Of a stretch of DNA of 53,654 nt, positions 35,665 to 44,312 are shown piece by piece. Positions within the stretch are counted from its first letter, which is position 1; every line of letters begins with the position of its first letter. This DNA is from Comamonadaceae bacterium (lineage in GTDB: Bacteria > Pseudomonadota > Gammaproteobacteria > Burkholderiales > Burkholderiaceae_C). Under the pieces are notes generated by a model. The model was not told where the DNA came from. It did no database searches and saw only the letters and a list, made by a program, of their open reading frames with translations. The DNA lies in the NCBI GenBank assembly GCA_947453965.1, contig CANGIQ010000020.1, positions 1 to 53,654 of the forward strand, read 5' to 3'. A program made the position numbers and the translations under genes.

Positions 35665-36419
35665 GGTAAGTGCTGGGTCGGCATGAGTTCATTCCAGTAT
35701 ATCGACTGAAACTCCCACGCCAAAGCGGGTTGTTGGCGTGCTGCTTGAATGTCGGCCAGCAGTTGACTGCGTGGAATCTCAAAAGCGCCCAAGGAGGCGA
35801 GGTGTCGGGTGTTTTGCTGGCAATCAATCCAAGTGACTTGGTGAGCTTTGGCAAACGCAACCAAGGCGGCCAAGGCAATTTTCGAGGCGTCGGTTTGCAG
35901 GGCAAACATGGATTCACCAAACAACGCTTGGCCCATGGCGACGCAGTACAAGCCACCCACCAAACGCCCATCGACCCAGGTTTCTACGCTGTGGGCATGA
36001 CCCGCAGCGTGCAGCGCTTCATAAGCGTGAACCATCTCTTGCACAATCCATGTGCCGTTTTGCCCGGGGCGTGAAAAACCTGCGCAATGCCGAATCACCT
36101 GGCCAAAAGCACTGTCAATGCGAATTTCAGCGTTGGCAGCGGTGATGAATTTGTGCAATGTTTTGCGCAACGAGCGGTGCAGCCTGAAATGCGCGACCTG
36201 CAGCACCATGCGCGGGTCTGGTGACCACCACAAAACGGGTTGGCCGTCGCTGAACCACGGAAATATGCCTTGGCTGTAGGCCTCGCACAAACGAGTCACG
36301 GACAAACCGCCACCCGCTGCCACCAGGCCTTCAACGTCCGAACCTTTTCTTTGTGCCGTCTCGGGAGGGGGGAGAGGCGAGTCGATTTCAAGCCAGGGAA
36401 TCGGGTGAGACGTGTTCAT
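35661..36419 (-). CDS. aat: Leucyl/phenylalanyl-tRNA-protein transferase
   Basis: Adds leucine or phenylalanine to proteins with N-terminal Arg or Lys, the other N-degron-forming enzyme. The 252 residues carry the signatures [73 protein letters not shown] and [16 protein letters not shown]. Together with bpt it gives full conversion of secondary and tertiary destabilising residues. clpS and clpA are not in the window. It diverges from the M23 peptidase gene over a 198-base, AT-rich gap. Confidence 0.97.
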   Translation of the reverse strand: MNTSHPIPWLEIDSPLPPPETAQRKGSDVEGLVAAGGGLSVTRLCEAYSQGIFPWFSDGQPVLWWSPDPRMVLQVAHFRLHRSLRKTLHKFITAANAEIRIDSAFGQVIRHCAGFSRPGQNGTWIVQEMVHAYEALHAAGHAHSVETWVDGRLVGGLYCVAMGQALFGESMFALQTDASKIALAALVAFAKAHQVTWIDCQQNTRHLASLGAFEIPRSQLLADIQAARQQPALAWEFQSIYWNELMPTQHLP

Positions 36420-36448
36420 AAGGTGTTTTGCAGTGTAGCGACTGATGA

Positions 36449-36530
36449 AAATGTTCCTTATTGAACTAATTAATATAAAATATTTGGTAATATGTAATTA
36501 ATAGTTAAAATCAAAACCAAAAATGTCGTG
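36449..36530. other. AT-rich intergenic island upstream of the M23 peptidase
   Basis: About 80 bases of strikingly low GC (under one quarter by eye) in a GC-rich region, with TATAAA and several A/T runs. It lies between divergent aat and the M23 peptidase gene. No clean -35/-10 pair with standard spacing was found. It may be a promoter region or a site for a nucleoid protein. Confidence 0.5.
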
Positions 36531-36617
36531 CCGTTTCCACCATGAACTCCCTACAATGGCCAGCTTTGTGAACCTCCCCAGAGACTTCACAGTCAGACAA
36601 ATATTTCGGAGCCAGTT

Positions 36618-37553
36618 ATGCAATTGATGTGGGTGTCTGGACCCACCGCCTCTGTGCGGACCATTTCTATCACCGCACGCAAAGTGTTGGTGGGAGCGTG
36701 TCTGTCAGCGTTCTTTTTGGTACTGCTGGGCGTTTTGTTGCATTTCATTGGCTTTCGGATTGCGATTGAGTTCAGTCCAAGCCTGGCGCGCAGCCTGGGC
36801 GGGGTCACCACTGAGGCCGAACAGCAAAAAGTTGAAGCCAATTACCGTGAGCGTTTGGACAAATTGCGCCAAAGCATGAACACCACGGTGCAAGAAATTC
36901 GCCAGCTCGAAGCCTTGAAAAACCGCTTCATGGACATTGCGACACCTTCCAATTTGCGTGATCGGATCGCTAAAAAAGACGATGCCAAAGGCGGCCCTTG
37001 GATTGCCCCACGGTTTCAAACCAACACCGCGCAACCGCTGAATCAAGATTTCTCAGCCGCCTTGGATGAATTCTCTCAAACCGAAGCTGCTGTCAAAAAC
37101 CTGAGCCAAAGCTGGGCGGCGCAGTTGAACTGGCTCCATGCACTGCCCACCGGTATTCCGGTTGGCAAGGACTTCCGTTTGACCAGTGGTTTTGGCATTC
37201 GCAACGACCCTTTCACGGGGCAGCTGGCCATGCATGAGGGCTTGGATTTTGTGGCCGATGTGGGGTCTTCTATTGTGGCAACCGCTGCAGGCACGGTCAC
37301 ACGCTCGGGGTGGGATGGTTCTTACGGGAATGTGGTCGAAATCAGCCACATCGAAGGTTTCACCACGCGTTATGCACATTTGAGCAAACGCTTGGTCGAA
37401 GAGGGGAAAAAAGTCCAGCGCGGCGATGTGATTGCCCAGTTGGGTAACACTGGGCGCTCCACCGGTCCTCATTTGCATTACGAAGTCATGCGCCACGACC
37501 GCGTGCTCAACCCCATGCAAATGCTGGTGCAAACCAGCGCGAATGCGCAATAA
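36618..37553 (+). CDS. Membrane-anchored M23 (LytM) family peptidase
   Basis: A 311-residue, one-span protein (span at about 25-47, short cytoplasmic start) with a periplasmic coiled coil (about 70-115). A C-terminal M23 domain follows: FRLTSGFGIRNDPFTGQLAM, zinc ligands in MHEGLDF and HLHYE, and YAHLSKRLVEEGKKVQRGDV. The active metal ligands are all present, so it is likely an active peptidoglycan endopeptidase, unlike EnvC-type activators. CGGAG lies 7-11 bases before the ATG. The bactofilin gene follows within 32 bases, the known pairing of an M23 protein with a bactofilin scaffold. Confidence 0.93.
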   Translation: MQLMWVSGPTASVRTISITARKVLVGACLSAFFLVLLGVLLHFIGFRIAIEFSPSLARSLGGVTTEAEQQKVEANYRERLDKLRQSMNTTVQEIRQLEALKNRFMDIATPSNLRDRIAKKDDAKGGPWIAPRFQTNTAQPLNQDFSAALDEFSQTEAAVKNLSQSWAAQLNWLHALPTGIPVGKDFRLTSGFGIRNDPFTGQLAMHEGLDFVADVGSSIVATAAGTVTRSGWDGSYGNVVEISHIEGFTTRYAHLSKRLVEEGKKVQRGDVIAQLGNTGRSTGPHLHYEVMRHDRVLNPMQMLVQTSANAQ

Positions 37554-37585
37554 CGTCGGCATCCATTGCTCTGAAAGTGCAAACC

Positions 37586-38029
37586 ATGTTTGAAAAACTC
37601 AAAGACAAATCGCTTTCTCCATCGCAGGAGCGCTTTGACACCATCATTGGTCGCACCACACAAATTTATGGCCGCTTGGTCTTGCTCGACAGTGTGCGCA
37701 TTGACGGCAAGGTGGTTGGCAATATTGAAACGACCAAGGACAACAAAGTCACGGTTGCGATTGGCTTGACGGGGGAAGTCTCAGGCGACATCACCGCCCA
37801 CCGAGTCATGGTGGCCGGTAAGGTGGAAGGCAATATTTACGCCTCAGAGCGCGTCGAGTTTCACAAAGACTCGGTTGTTCAAGGTGACATCTCGTATGGT
37901 TCGATCGCCGTCGAACATGGTGCGCGTCTGTTGGGCTTGGTGATTCAAAACCCCAACAGTGCACTGGCTGCCAACAGCAACAGCGATGCAAAAAACGTCA
38001 TTCGTAAAGCCCAAGAAGGCAGCGCATAA
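37586..38029 (+). CDS. Bactofilin family polymer-forming protein
   Basis: A cytoskeletal protein that forms nucleotide-free filaments of right-handed beta-helix. The 147 residues contain the DUF583 core: TTQIYGRLVLLDSVRIDGKV, VGNIETTKDNKVTVAIG, GEVSGDITAHRVMVAGKVEG, NIYASERVEFHKDSVVQGDI. Disordered tails flank it. An ATG start is preferred; a GTG nine bases upstream is the alternative. It follows the M23 peptidase in what looks like an operon and is closed by a long terminator. It probably positions local cell-wall synthesis or hydrolysis; this is by analogy. Confidence 0.94.
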   Translation: MFEKLKDKSLSPSQERFDTIIGRTTQIYGRLVLLDSVRIDGKVVGNIETTKDNKVTVAIGLTGEVSGDITAHRVMVAGKVEGNIYASERVEFHKDSVVQGDISYGSIAVEHGARLLGLVIQNPNSALAANSNSDAKNVIRKAQEGSA

Positions 38030-38047
38030 AACGGCGCGAGACTTATG

Positions 38048-38086
38048 AAAAAAGCCCTTGCATTCACATGCAAGGGCTTTGTTTTT
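38048..38086. terminator. Bidirectional terminator between bactofilin and tRNA-Ser
   Basis: AAAGCCCTTGCAT and ATGCAAGGGCTTT form a perfect 13-base stem with a TCAC loop. TTTGTTTTTT closes it on the plus strand and A-rich sequence before it gives a T-run on the minus strand. Confidence 0.9.
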
Positions 38087-38177
38087 TGGCGGAGCAGGCG
38101 GGATTCGAACCCGCGGTGGGCTATTAACCCACACACGCTTTCCAGGCGTGCGACTTAAACCACTCATCCACCGCTCC
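38087..38177 (-). tRNA. tRNA-Ser (anticodon GGA)
   Basis: On the minus strand GGAGCGG starts a 91-base type II tRNA with D-arm GATGAGTGGTTTAAGTC, anticodon stem CACGC/GCGTG around CTGGAAA (anticodon GGA), a long variable arm (TGTGGGTTAATAGCCCAC), T-arm GCGGGTTCGAATCCCGC and acceptor end CTGCTCC-G-CCA, so CCA is encoded. It reads UCC and UCU. A TACAAT -10 lies just upstream (minus strand of 38188-38193). Confidence 0.97.
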
Positions 38178-38256
38178 GAAGCCAAAGATTGTAACAGCGG
38201 GCGAGTACACTTCGGCGCTGTTGTTTGTTTGAAGCCCAAAGCGCTTGGAGTTCCGC

Positions 38257-40521
38257 ATGAAATTTCGCTTTCCCATCGTCATCATTGACGAGGATTTTCG
38301 TTCTGAAAATACGTCAGGTTTGGGCATTCGTGCACTCGCCGATGCGATTGAAGGCGAGGGCTATGAAGTCATGGGCGCCACCAGCTATGGCGATTTGAGC
38401 CAGTTTGCGCAACAGCAATCACGCGCCAGTGCATTCATCTTGTCGATTGACGATGAAGAGTTCACACCCGGCCCCGACCTAGACCCTGCGGTGCTCAACT
38501 TGCGCAACTTCATTGAAGAAGTGCGCCGTAAAAACGCCGATGTGCCCATCTATGTGTACGGCGAAACCAAAACCTCACGCCATTTGCCCAACGACATCTT
38601 GCGCGAGTTGCATGGCTTCATTCATATGTTTGAAGACACGCCCGAATTTGTGGCCCGTCACATCATCCGCGAAGCTAAGAGTTATTTGGAAAGTGTGCAG
38701 CCGCCATTCTTTAAGGCCTTGCTCGACTATGCCGAAGATGGCTCGTACTCGTGGCATTGCCCGGGCCACTCGGGTGGCGTGGCGTTTTTGAAAAGCCCGG
38801 TGGGCCAGATGTACCACCAGTTCTATGGTGAAAACATGCTGCGCGCCGACGTGTGCAATGCGGTTGAAGAACTGGGCCAACTGCTGGACCACAACGGCGC
38901 CATCGGTGAGAGCGAGCGCAATGCCGCCCGTATCTTCAACGCCGATCACTGCTTCTTCGTGACCAACGGCACCAGTACCTCGAACAAAATCGTTTGGCAC
39001 CACACCGTGGCACCTGACGATGTGGTGGTGGTGGACCGCAACTGCCACAAGTCCGTGTTGCACGCCATCATCATGACGGGTGCTGTGCCTGTGTTCTTGA
39101 AGCCCACACGCAACCACTACGGCATCATTGGTCCCATTCCACAAAGCGAGTTTGAGCCCACTGCGATTCAAGCCAAGATCAAGGCCAATCCTTTGCTCAA
39201 AGGGGTGGATGCCAAAAAGGTCAAGCCTCGGGTGTTGACCCTTACACAGTCCACCTACGACGGTGTGCTCTACAACACCGAAACCATCAAAAAAATGCTC
39301 GATGGCTATGTGGCCAACCTGCACTTTGACGAGGCTTGGTTGCCGCACGCCGCCTTCAACCCGTTTTACGGCACTTACCACGCCATGGGCAAAAAGCGTG
39401 AGCGCCCCATGCATTCGGTGGTGTATGCCACGCAGTCGATTCACAAATTGCTGGCCGGTATCAGCCAAGCCAGCCATGTGTTGGTGCAAGACTCGCAGAA
39501 AACCAAGTTGGACCGTCACCTGTTCAACGAGGCGTATTTGATGCACACCAGCACCAGCCCGCAGTACAGCATCATCGCCAGCTGCGACGTGGCTGCCGCC
39601 ATGATGGAGCCACCCGGTGGCACCGCCTTGGTGGAAGAGAGCATTGCCGAAGCCTTGGATTTCCGCCGCGCCATGCGCAAGGTGGACGAAGAGTACGGCA
39701 AAGATTGGTGGTTCAAGGTCTGGGGCCCCGATGAGCTGGTGGACGACGGCATTGGCCGCGCCGAGAGCTGGATCATCAAGGGCAAGGGCAAGTCGTCCAA
39801 GTGGCACGGCTTTGGCAACTTGGCCGATGGCTTCAACATGTTGGACCCCATCAAAGCCACCATCGTCACGCCCGGTTTGGACTTGAACGGCAAGTTCGAC
39901 AAAACCGGTATTCCCGCCAGCATCGTCACCAAGTTCTTGGCCGAGCATGGCGTGATTGTGGAGAAGACGGGGCTTTACAGCTTCTTCATCATGTTCACCA
40001 TCGGCATCACCAAGGGGCGTTGGAACTCGTTGTTGACCGCTTTGCAGCAGTTCAAAGACGATTACGATCGCAACCAACCCATGTGGCGCATCCTGCCCGA
40101 GTTCTGCCAAAAGCACCGAGCCTACGAGCGCATGGGCTTGCGTGATTTGTGCCAACACGTGCACACGCTCTACGCCAAGTACGACATTGCACGTTTGACC
40201 ACTGACATGTACCTGAGCGATTTGACGCCAGCCATGAAGCCCAGTGACGCCTATGCACAAATCGCCCACCGCAACACCGAACGCGTGCCCGTGGACGATT
40301 TGCTGGGGCGTATCACCACCAGCTTGGTCACGCCTTACCCACCCGGTATTCCGCTGCTCATTCCGGGCGAAGTCTTCAACAAGAAGATCGTGGACTACCT
40401 CAAGTTCGCGCGCGAGTTCAACTTGCAATGTCCTGGCTTTGAAACCGACATCCACGGTTTGGTGGAAGAGGTGGGTGCAGACGGCGTGAAACGCTATTAC
40501 GCGGACTGCGTGAAGGCATAA
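38257..40521 (+). CDS. Orn/Lys/Arg decarboxylase, probably arginine decarboxylase (AdiA-like)
   Basis: A fold-type I PLP decarboxylase of 754 residues with the wing domain (start MKFRFPIVIIDEDFRSENTS), the catalytic domain (WHCPGHSGGVAFLKSPVGQM, HCFFVTNGTSTSNKIVWHH, FDEAWLPHAAF, PLP lysine in ATQSIHKLLAGISQASH) and the C-terminal domain. Length is close to E. coli AdiA (about 755) and above CadA (715), so arginine is the best guess, lysine or ornithine not excluded. GGAG lies about 7 bases before the ATG. No antiporter (adiC, cadB) lies next to it, so a role in polyamine synthesis is as likely as acid resistance. A strong terminator follows. Confidence 0.9.
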   Translation: MKFRFPIVIIDEDFRSENTSGLGIRALADAIEGEGYEVMGATSYGDLSQFAQQQSRASAFILSIDDEEFTPGPDLDPAVLNLRNFIEEVRRKNADVPIYVYGETKTSRHLPNDILRELHGFIHMFEDTPEFVARHIIREAKSYLESVQPPFFKALLDYAEDGSYSWHCPGHSGGVAFLKSPVGQMYHQFYGENMLRADVCNAVEELGQLLDHNGAIGESERNAARIFNADHCFFVTNGTSTSNKIVWHHTVAPDDVVVVDRNCHKSVLHAIIMTGAVPVFLKPTRNHYGIIGPIPQSEFEPTAIQAKIKANPLLKGVDAKKVKPRVLTLTQSTYDGVLYNTETIKKMLDGYVANLHFDEAWLPHAAFNPFYGTYHAMGKKRERPMHSVVYATQSIHKLLAGISQASHVLVQDSQKTKLDRHLFNEAYLMHTSTSPQYSIIASCDVAAAMMEPPGGTALVEESIAEALDFRRAMRKVDEEYGKDWWFKVWGPDELVDDGIGRAESWIIKGKGKSSKWHGFGNLADGFNMLDPIKATIVTPGLDLNGKFDKTGIPASIVTKFLAEHGVIVEKTGLYSFFIMFTIGITKGRWNSLLTALQQFKDDYDRNQPMWRILPEFCQKHRAYERMGLRDLCQHVHTLYAKYDIARLTTDMYLSDLTPAMKPSDAYAQIAHRNTERVPVDDLLGRITTSLVTPYPPGIPLLIPGEVFNKKIVDYLKFAREFNLQCPGFETDIHGLVEEVGADGVKRYYADCVKA

Positions 40522-40549
40522 AAAAAGGAGCGCTCAGCGCTCCTTTTTT
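40521..40549. terminator. Bidirectional terminator between the decarboxylase and fabI
   Basis: GGAGCGC and GCGCTCC with a TCA loop, flanked by six A on one side and six T on the other, so it can serve both convergent genes. Confidence 0.88.
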
Positions 40550-40565
40550 CTTGTTGGGATAACGA

Positions 40566-41378
40566 TCAAGCGTCTGTGGGCTCGGCAATGCCGCCCACCA
40601 CTTGGCTGAAGCCGCCGTCCACATAGGTGATCTCTGCGGTCACGCCTGCGGCCAAGTCACTCATCAAGAATGCGGCCACATTGCCCACGTCTTCAATCGT
40701 CACGTTGCGGCGGATGGGGGAGGCTTCTGCCACCACGCTCAAAATTTTGCCAAAGCCCTTGATGCCGCTGGCCGCCAAGGTTTTGATGGGACCGGCGCTG
40801 ATGCCGTTGGCGCGCAGGTTGCGGCCTTTGGCGCCCAGGGATTCGGCCAGGTAGCGCACCGAGGCTTCGAGCGATGCCTTGGCCAAGCCCATGGTGTTGT
40901 AGTTTGGCACGGTGCGAATCGCGCCCAGGTACGACAAGGTCAGCACAGCCGATTTGTCGTTCAGGTAGGGCAGGGCCGCTTTGGCCATCGCAGGGAAGCT
41001 GTAGGCGCTGATGTCGTGGGCGATTTGGAAGCCTTCGCGTGACAAACCGTCCAGAAAATCACCGGCAATCGATTCGCGAGGCGCGTAACCAATGCTGTGG
41101 ACGAAGCCGTCGAAGGTGGGCCAGTGGGCCGACAAGTCTTTGAACAATTGTGCGATTTGTTCGTCACTGCCCACGTCACAGTCGAAAATCAGCTTAGAGT
41201 CAAAGTCTGCGGCAAATTCGGTGATGCGGTCTTTGAAACGCTCACCCACATAGCTGAAAGCCAGCTCTGCGCCTTGGTCATGACAAGCTTTGGCAATGCC
41301 GTAGGCGATCGAACGGTTCGACAACACACCGGTAATCAACAGTTTTTTGCCAGACAGGAAGCCCGTTTTTGTACTCAT
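40566..41378 (-). CDS. fabI: Enoyl-ACP reductase (NADH)
   Basis: Last step of each fatty-acid elongation cycle; target of triclosan. The 270 residues start [20 protein letters not shown], with [20 protein letters not shown] for NADH binding, and the catalytic Tyr-x6-Lys in [22 protein letters not shown]-terminal segment [20 protein letters not shown] precedes [18 protein letters not shown] lies about 10 bases before the ATG on the minus strand. It diverges from the yejA-like gene over only 37 bases, so the two promoters must overlap or extend into the genes. Confidence 0.98.
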   Translation of the reverse strand: MSTKTGFLSGKKLLITGVLSNRSIAYGIAKACHDQGAELAFSYVGERFKDRITEFAADFDSKLIFDCDVGSDEQIAQLFKDLSAHWPTFDGFVHSIGYAPRESIAGDFLDGLSREGFQIAHDISAYSFPAMAKAALPYLNDKSAVLTLSYLGAIRTVPNYNTMGLAKASLEASVRYLAESLGAKGRNLRANGISAGPIKTLAASGIKGFGKILSVVAEASPIRRNVTIEDVGNVAAFLMSDLAAGVTAEITYVDGGFSQVVGGIAEPTDA

Positions 41379-41415
41379 GGTGAATCACTCCAAAAAAATC
41401 TTGCAGAATTGTCGC

Positions 41416-43272
41416 ATGCGTCGATTGTTGTTTTTGTTCCTTTGCGTTTGTGCCATGCCATCTTGGGCAGGCCATGCCTACGCCCAGTTTGGCGACATCA
41501 AGTACCCGGCCAACTTTAAAAACTTCGATTACGCCAACCCGTTGGCTCCCAAAGGCGGCGAGTTGGTGCTGGTGCCACCCTCGCGCCAATCGAGTTTTGA
41601 CAAATACAACCCCTTCACCCTCAAAGGCAATGCCGCACCGGGCTTAGGTGCTTTGATGCTTGAGTCCTTGCTCACGGGCACGATGGATGAGCCCACCACC
41701 GCCTACGGTTTGCTGGCCGAAGACGTGAGCGTGGCCACGGACAAGCGTTCGGTGACGTTTCGTTTGCGGCCCCAAGCCCGTTTCAACAACGGCGACGCTG
41801 TGTTGGCCGAGGATGTGAAATACGCCTTTGACACCCTCACCAGCAAAGCTGCCGCGCCGCAGTACCGCACCTTGTATGCCGAGGTGAGCGGTGTCACCGT
41901 GTTGGACGCCCGCACCGTGCGTTTTGACTTCAAACGCGCCAACCCCGAGTTGCCCTTGATCGTGGGGGGTATGCCGGTGTTCAGCCGTCACTGGGGGGAA
42001 GAAGACGGCGTGCGCAAACCGTTCGACAAAATTTTCACCGAAGCGCCCATTGGCAGCGGCCCCTACCTCTTGGGCCGTGTCGCGTTTGGCCGCGACATCA
42101 GTTATGAGCGCGATCCCAATTACTGGGCTCGTGATTTGAACGTGCGCAAAGGCTTGTTCAACTTTGACCGCATCACCTACCGCTTGTACAAAGACAACAC
42201 AGCCCAGCTCGAAGGCTTCAAAGCGGGCGAGTTCGACTTGATTCAATCCTTCATCGCCCGCGAATGGGCACGCGGCTACACCGGCAAACAGTTCAACAAC
42301 GGCCAGTTGATCAAGCGCGAACTCAAGCATGGCAATGCGGGCGACTTTCAAGGCTTTTTGTTCAACACCCGGCTTGAAAAATTTCAAGACGCCCGTGTGC
42401 GCGAAGCCATTGGCTTGGCCATGGATTTTGAGTGGATGAACCGTCAGCTGTTCTACAACGCCTACCAACGCGTGCGCGGCTACTTTGTGGCCAGCGACTT
42501 TGAGGCCACAGGTTTGCCCGACACGGCGGAGCTGGCTTTGCTGACCCCCCTCAAAGACAAGCTGTCTGAACAGGTGTTTCAACAAGCGGTGCCGCAGCCG
42601 CCGCGCACCGACCTCGACCCCAAGTCGGGCGAAACCTTGCGCGACCACCTGCGCCGTGCCAAAGCCCTGTTGGCTGACGCTGGCTGGACTTACCGCGAGG
42701 GCGCCTTGCGCAATGCCAAAGGCGAGGCGTTCACCTTGGAGTTTCTCGACAACTCGGGGGCCATGGGGCGTGTGGTGACGCCTTTCGCCAAAAACCTGGA
42801 AAAGCTTGGCTTTGTGGTGAACTACAAAGTGATCGACTTTGCCATTCTGCAAAAACGCCTTGATGTGTTTGATTTTGAAATCATCAGCAACCGCACGGTG
42901 GGCAGTGAATCGCCTGGCACCGAATTGACCGAGCGCTTTGGCTCCAAAGCGGCCAACACAGAAGGCGCGGGTAATTTCATTGGCCTGCGCGACCCTGCGG
43001 TGGATGCTTTGTTAGACCATGTCAACGCCGCCAAAACGCGTCCTCAATTGGTCACCGCAGTGCGCGCCTTGGACCGCGTGTTGCGTCATGGCCATTACGC
43101 TGTGCCGCATTGGTATGGTGGTGTGCATCGGGTGGCTTGGCGCAATGGACGGTTTGACCAACCCGCCGTCACGCCTCGTTTTTACCAACCCGACTCCTGG
43201 GCCGTTGCCGCCTGGTGGGCCACGATCGATAACCGGGCCACCTTGGCCGCAGCCAAACGCGCGGAGCACTGA
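41416..43272 (+). CDS. yejA: Peptide ABC transporter substrate-binding protein (YejA-like)
   Basis: Periplasmic binding protein of SBP family 5 for oligopeptides; E. coli YejA handles microcin C and similar peptides. The 618 residues start with a signal peptide (MRRLLFLFLCVCAMPSWAG, cleaved near AYA) and include GDIKYPANFKNFDYANPLAP, the YejA-type opening, GLLAEDVSVATDKRSVTFRL, FNNGDAVLAEDVKYAFDTL and IGLAMDFEWMNRQLFYNAYQ. An in-frame ATG 39 bases upstream overlaps the fabI start region and is less likely. First of a four-gene yejABEF run. Confidence 0.93.
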   Translation: MRRLLFLFLCVCAMPSWAGHAYAQFGDIKYPANFKNFDYANPLAPKGGELVLVPPSRQSSFDKYNPFTLKGNAAPGLGALMLESLLTGTMDEPTTAYGLLAEDVSVATDKRSVTFRLRPQARFNNGDAVLAEDVKYAFDTLTSKAAAPQYRTLYAEVSGVTVLDARTVRFDFKRANPELPLIVGGMPVFSRHWGEEDGVRKPFDKIFTEAPIGSGPYLLGRVAFGRDISYERDPNYWARDLNVRKGLFNFDRITYRLYKDNTAQLEGFKAGEFDLIQSFIAREWARGYTGKQFNNGQLIKRELKHGNAGDFQGFLFNTRLEKFQDARVREAIGLAMDFEWMNRQLFYNAYQRVRGYFVASDFEATGLPDTAELALLTPLKDKLSEQVFQQAVPQPPRTDLDPKSGETLRDHLRRAKALLADAGWTYREGALRNAKGEAFTLEFLDNSGAMGRVVTPFAKNLEKLGFVVNYKVIDFAILQKRLDVFDFEIISNRTVGSESPGTELTERFGSKAANTEGAGNFIGLRDPAVDALLDHVNAAKTRPQLVTAVRALDRVLRHGHYAVPHWYGGVHRVAWRNGRFDQPAVTPRFYQPDSWAVAAWWATIDNRATLAAAKRAEH

Positions 43273-43277
43273 AATCC

Positions 43278-44312
43278 ATGGCCAGTTACATCGTCAAACG
43301 TCTGTTGCTCATGATTCCCACCTTGTTGGGGGTGCTGCTGATGACCTTCGCCGTCATTCAATTTGTGCCCGGTGGACCGGTGGAGCAAATGGTGGCCCAG
43401 CTGCAAGGGCGTGACAGCGGCGGCGAGGGCGCTGCCACCAGCGGTGCAGGCTATCGCGGGCGTCAAGGGGTGGATGCCGAGCGCATTGCCGAAATCAAAG
43501 CCCTCTATGGATTTGACAAACCGGCGCCTGAACGGTTTTGGCTCATGGTTCAACAGTTCGCGCGCTTTGATTTGGGCAAAAGTTTTTTCTACCCCAAAGA
43601 CGTGTGGGACTTGGTGAAAGAAAAATTGCCGGTGTCGATCAGCCTGGGGTTGTGGACATTTTTCCTGAGCTACCTCATCTCAATTCCCTTAGGGGTTGCC
43701 AAAGCGGTGCGCGCAGGGTCGCGCTTTGACACCTGGACCAGTCTGATCGTGCTCACGGGCTATGCCATTCCAGGCTTTGTGTTGGGCGTGGCCTTGCTGG
43801 TGGTGTTTGGGGGGCAGTTGCAATGGTTCCCTCTGCGCGGCTTGACCTCGGCCAATTGGTCGCAGCTGAGCTGGGGCGCACGGATTGTGGATTACCTGTG
43901 GCACATTGTGTTGCCCGTTACCGCCAGCGTGCTGGGGGCTTTTGCGGTGACCACCATGCTCACCAAAAACGCCATGTTGGAAGAAATTCGCAAGCAATAT
44001 GTGCTCACCGCGCGCGCCAAAGGCTTGTCCGAGCGGCGCGTCTTGTGGCGTCATGTGTTTCGCAATGCCTTGATTCCCCTGGTCACAGGTTTTCCGGGCG
44101 CGTTCATTGGCGCTTTTTTCACCGGCTCCTTGCTGATTGAAACCTTGTTCTCGCTCGATGGTTTGGGCCTGCTGGGGTTTGAGAGCGTCATGCGACGCGA
44201 CTACCCCGTGGTGCTGGGCACCTTGTATTTGTTCACACTGATTGGTTTGTTCACCAAACTCATCAGCGACCTTTGTTATGTTTGGGTGGATCCACGTGTC
44301 AAGTTCGACTGA
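43278..44312 (+). CDS. yejB: Peptide ABC transporter permease YejB
   Basis: Inner-membrane subunit of the peptide importer. The 344 residues start MASYIVKRLLLMIPTLLGVL, with the GPVEQM and ERFWLMVQQFARFDLGKSFF segments typical of YejB. Six spans and the permease EAA loop (EEIRKQYVLTARAKGLSERR) that contacts the ATPase are visible. It follows yejA by five bases. The glycine-rich insert at about residues 45-65 is usual for this subfamily. It overlaps yejE by 17 bases. Confidence 0.95.
   Translation: MASYIVKRLLLMIPTLLGVLLMTFAVIQFVPGGPVEQMVAQLQGRDSGGEGAATSGAGYRGRQGVDAERIAEIKALYGFDKPAPERFWLMVQQFARFDLGKSFFYPKDVWDLVKEKLPVSISLGLWTFFLSYLISIPLGVAKAVRAGSRFDTWTSLIVLTGYAIPGFVLGVALLVVFGGQLQWFPLRGLTSANWSQLSWGARIVDYLWHIVLPVTASVLGAFAVTTMLTKNAMLEEIRKQYVLTARAKGLSERRVLWRHVFRNALIPLVTGFPGAFIGAFFTGSLLIETLFSLDGLGLLGFESVMRRDYPVVLGTLYLFTLIGLFTKLISDLCYVWVDPRVKFD

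Noticed and set aside
38575..40455. A 626-codon open frame on the minus strand opposite the decarboxylase gene
   Set aside because: Its protein is rich in His, Gly, Val and Gln with no recognisable domain, as expected from the codon bias of the sense gene; the plus-strand gene has full family motifs.
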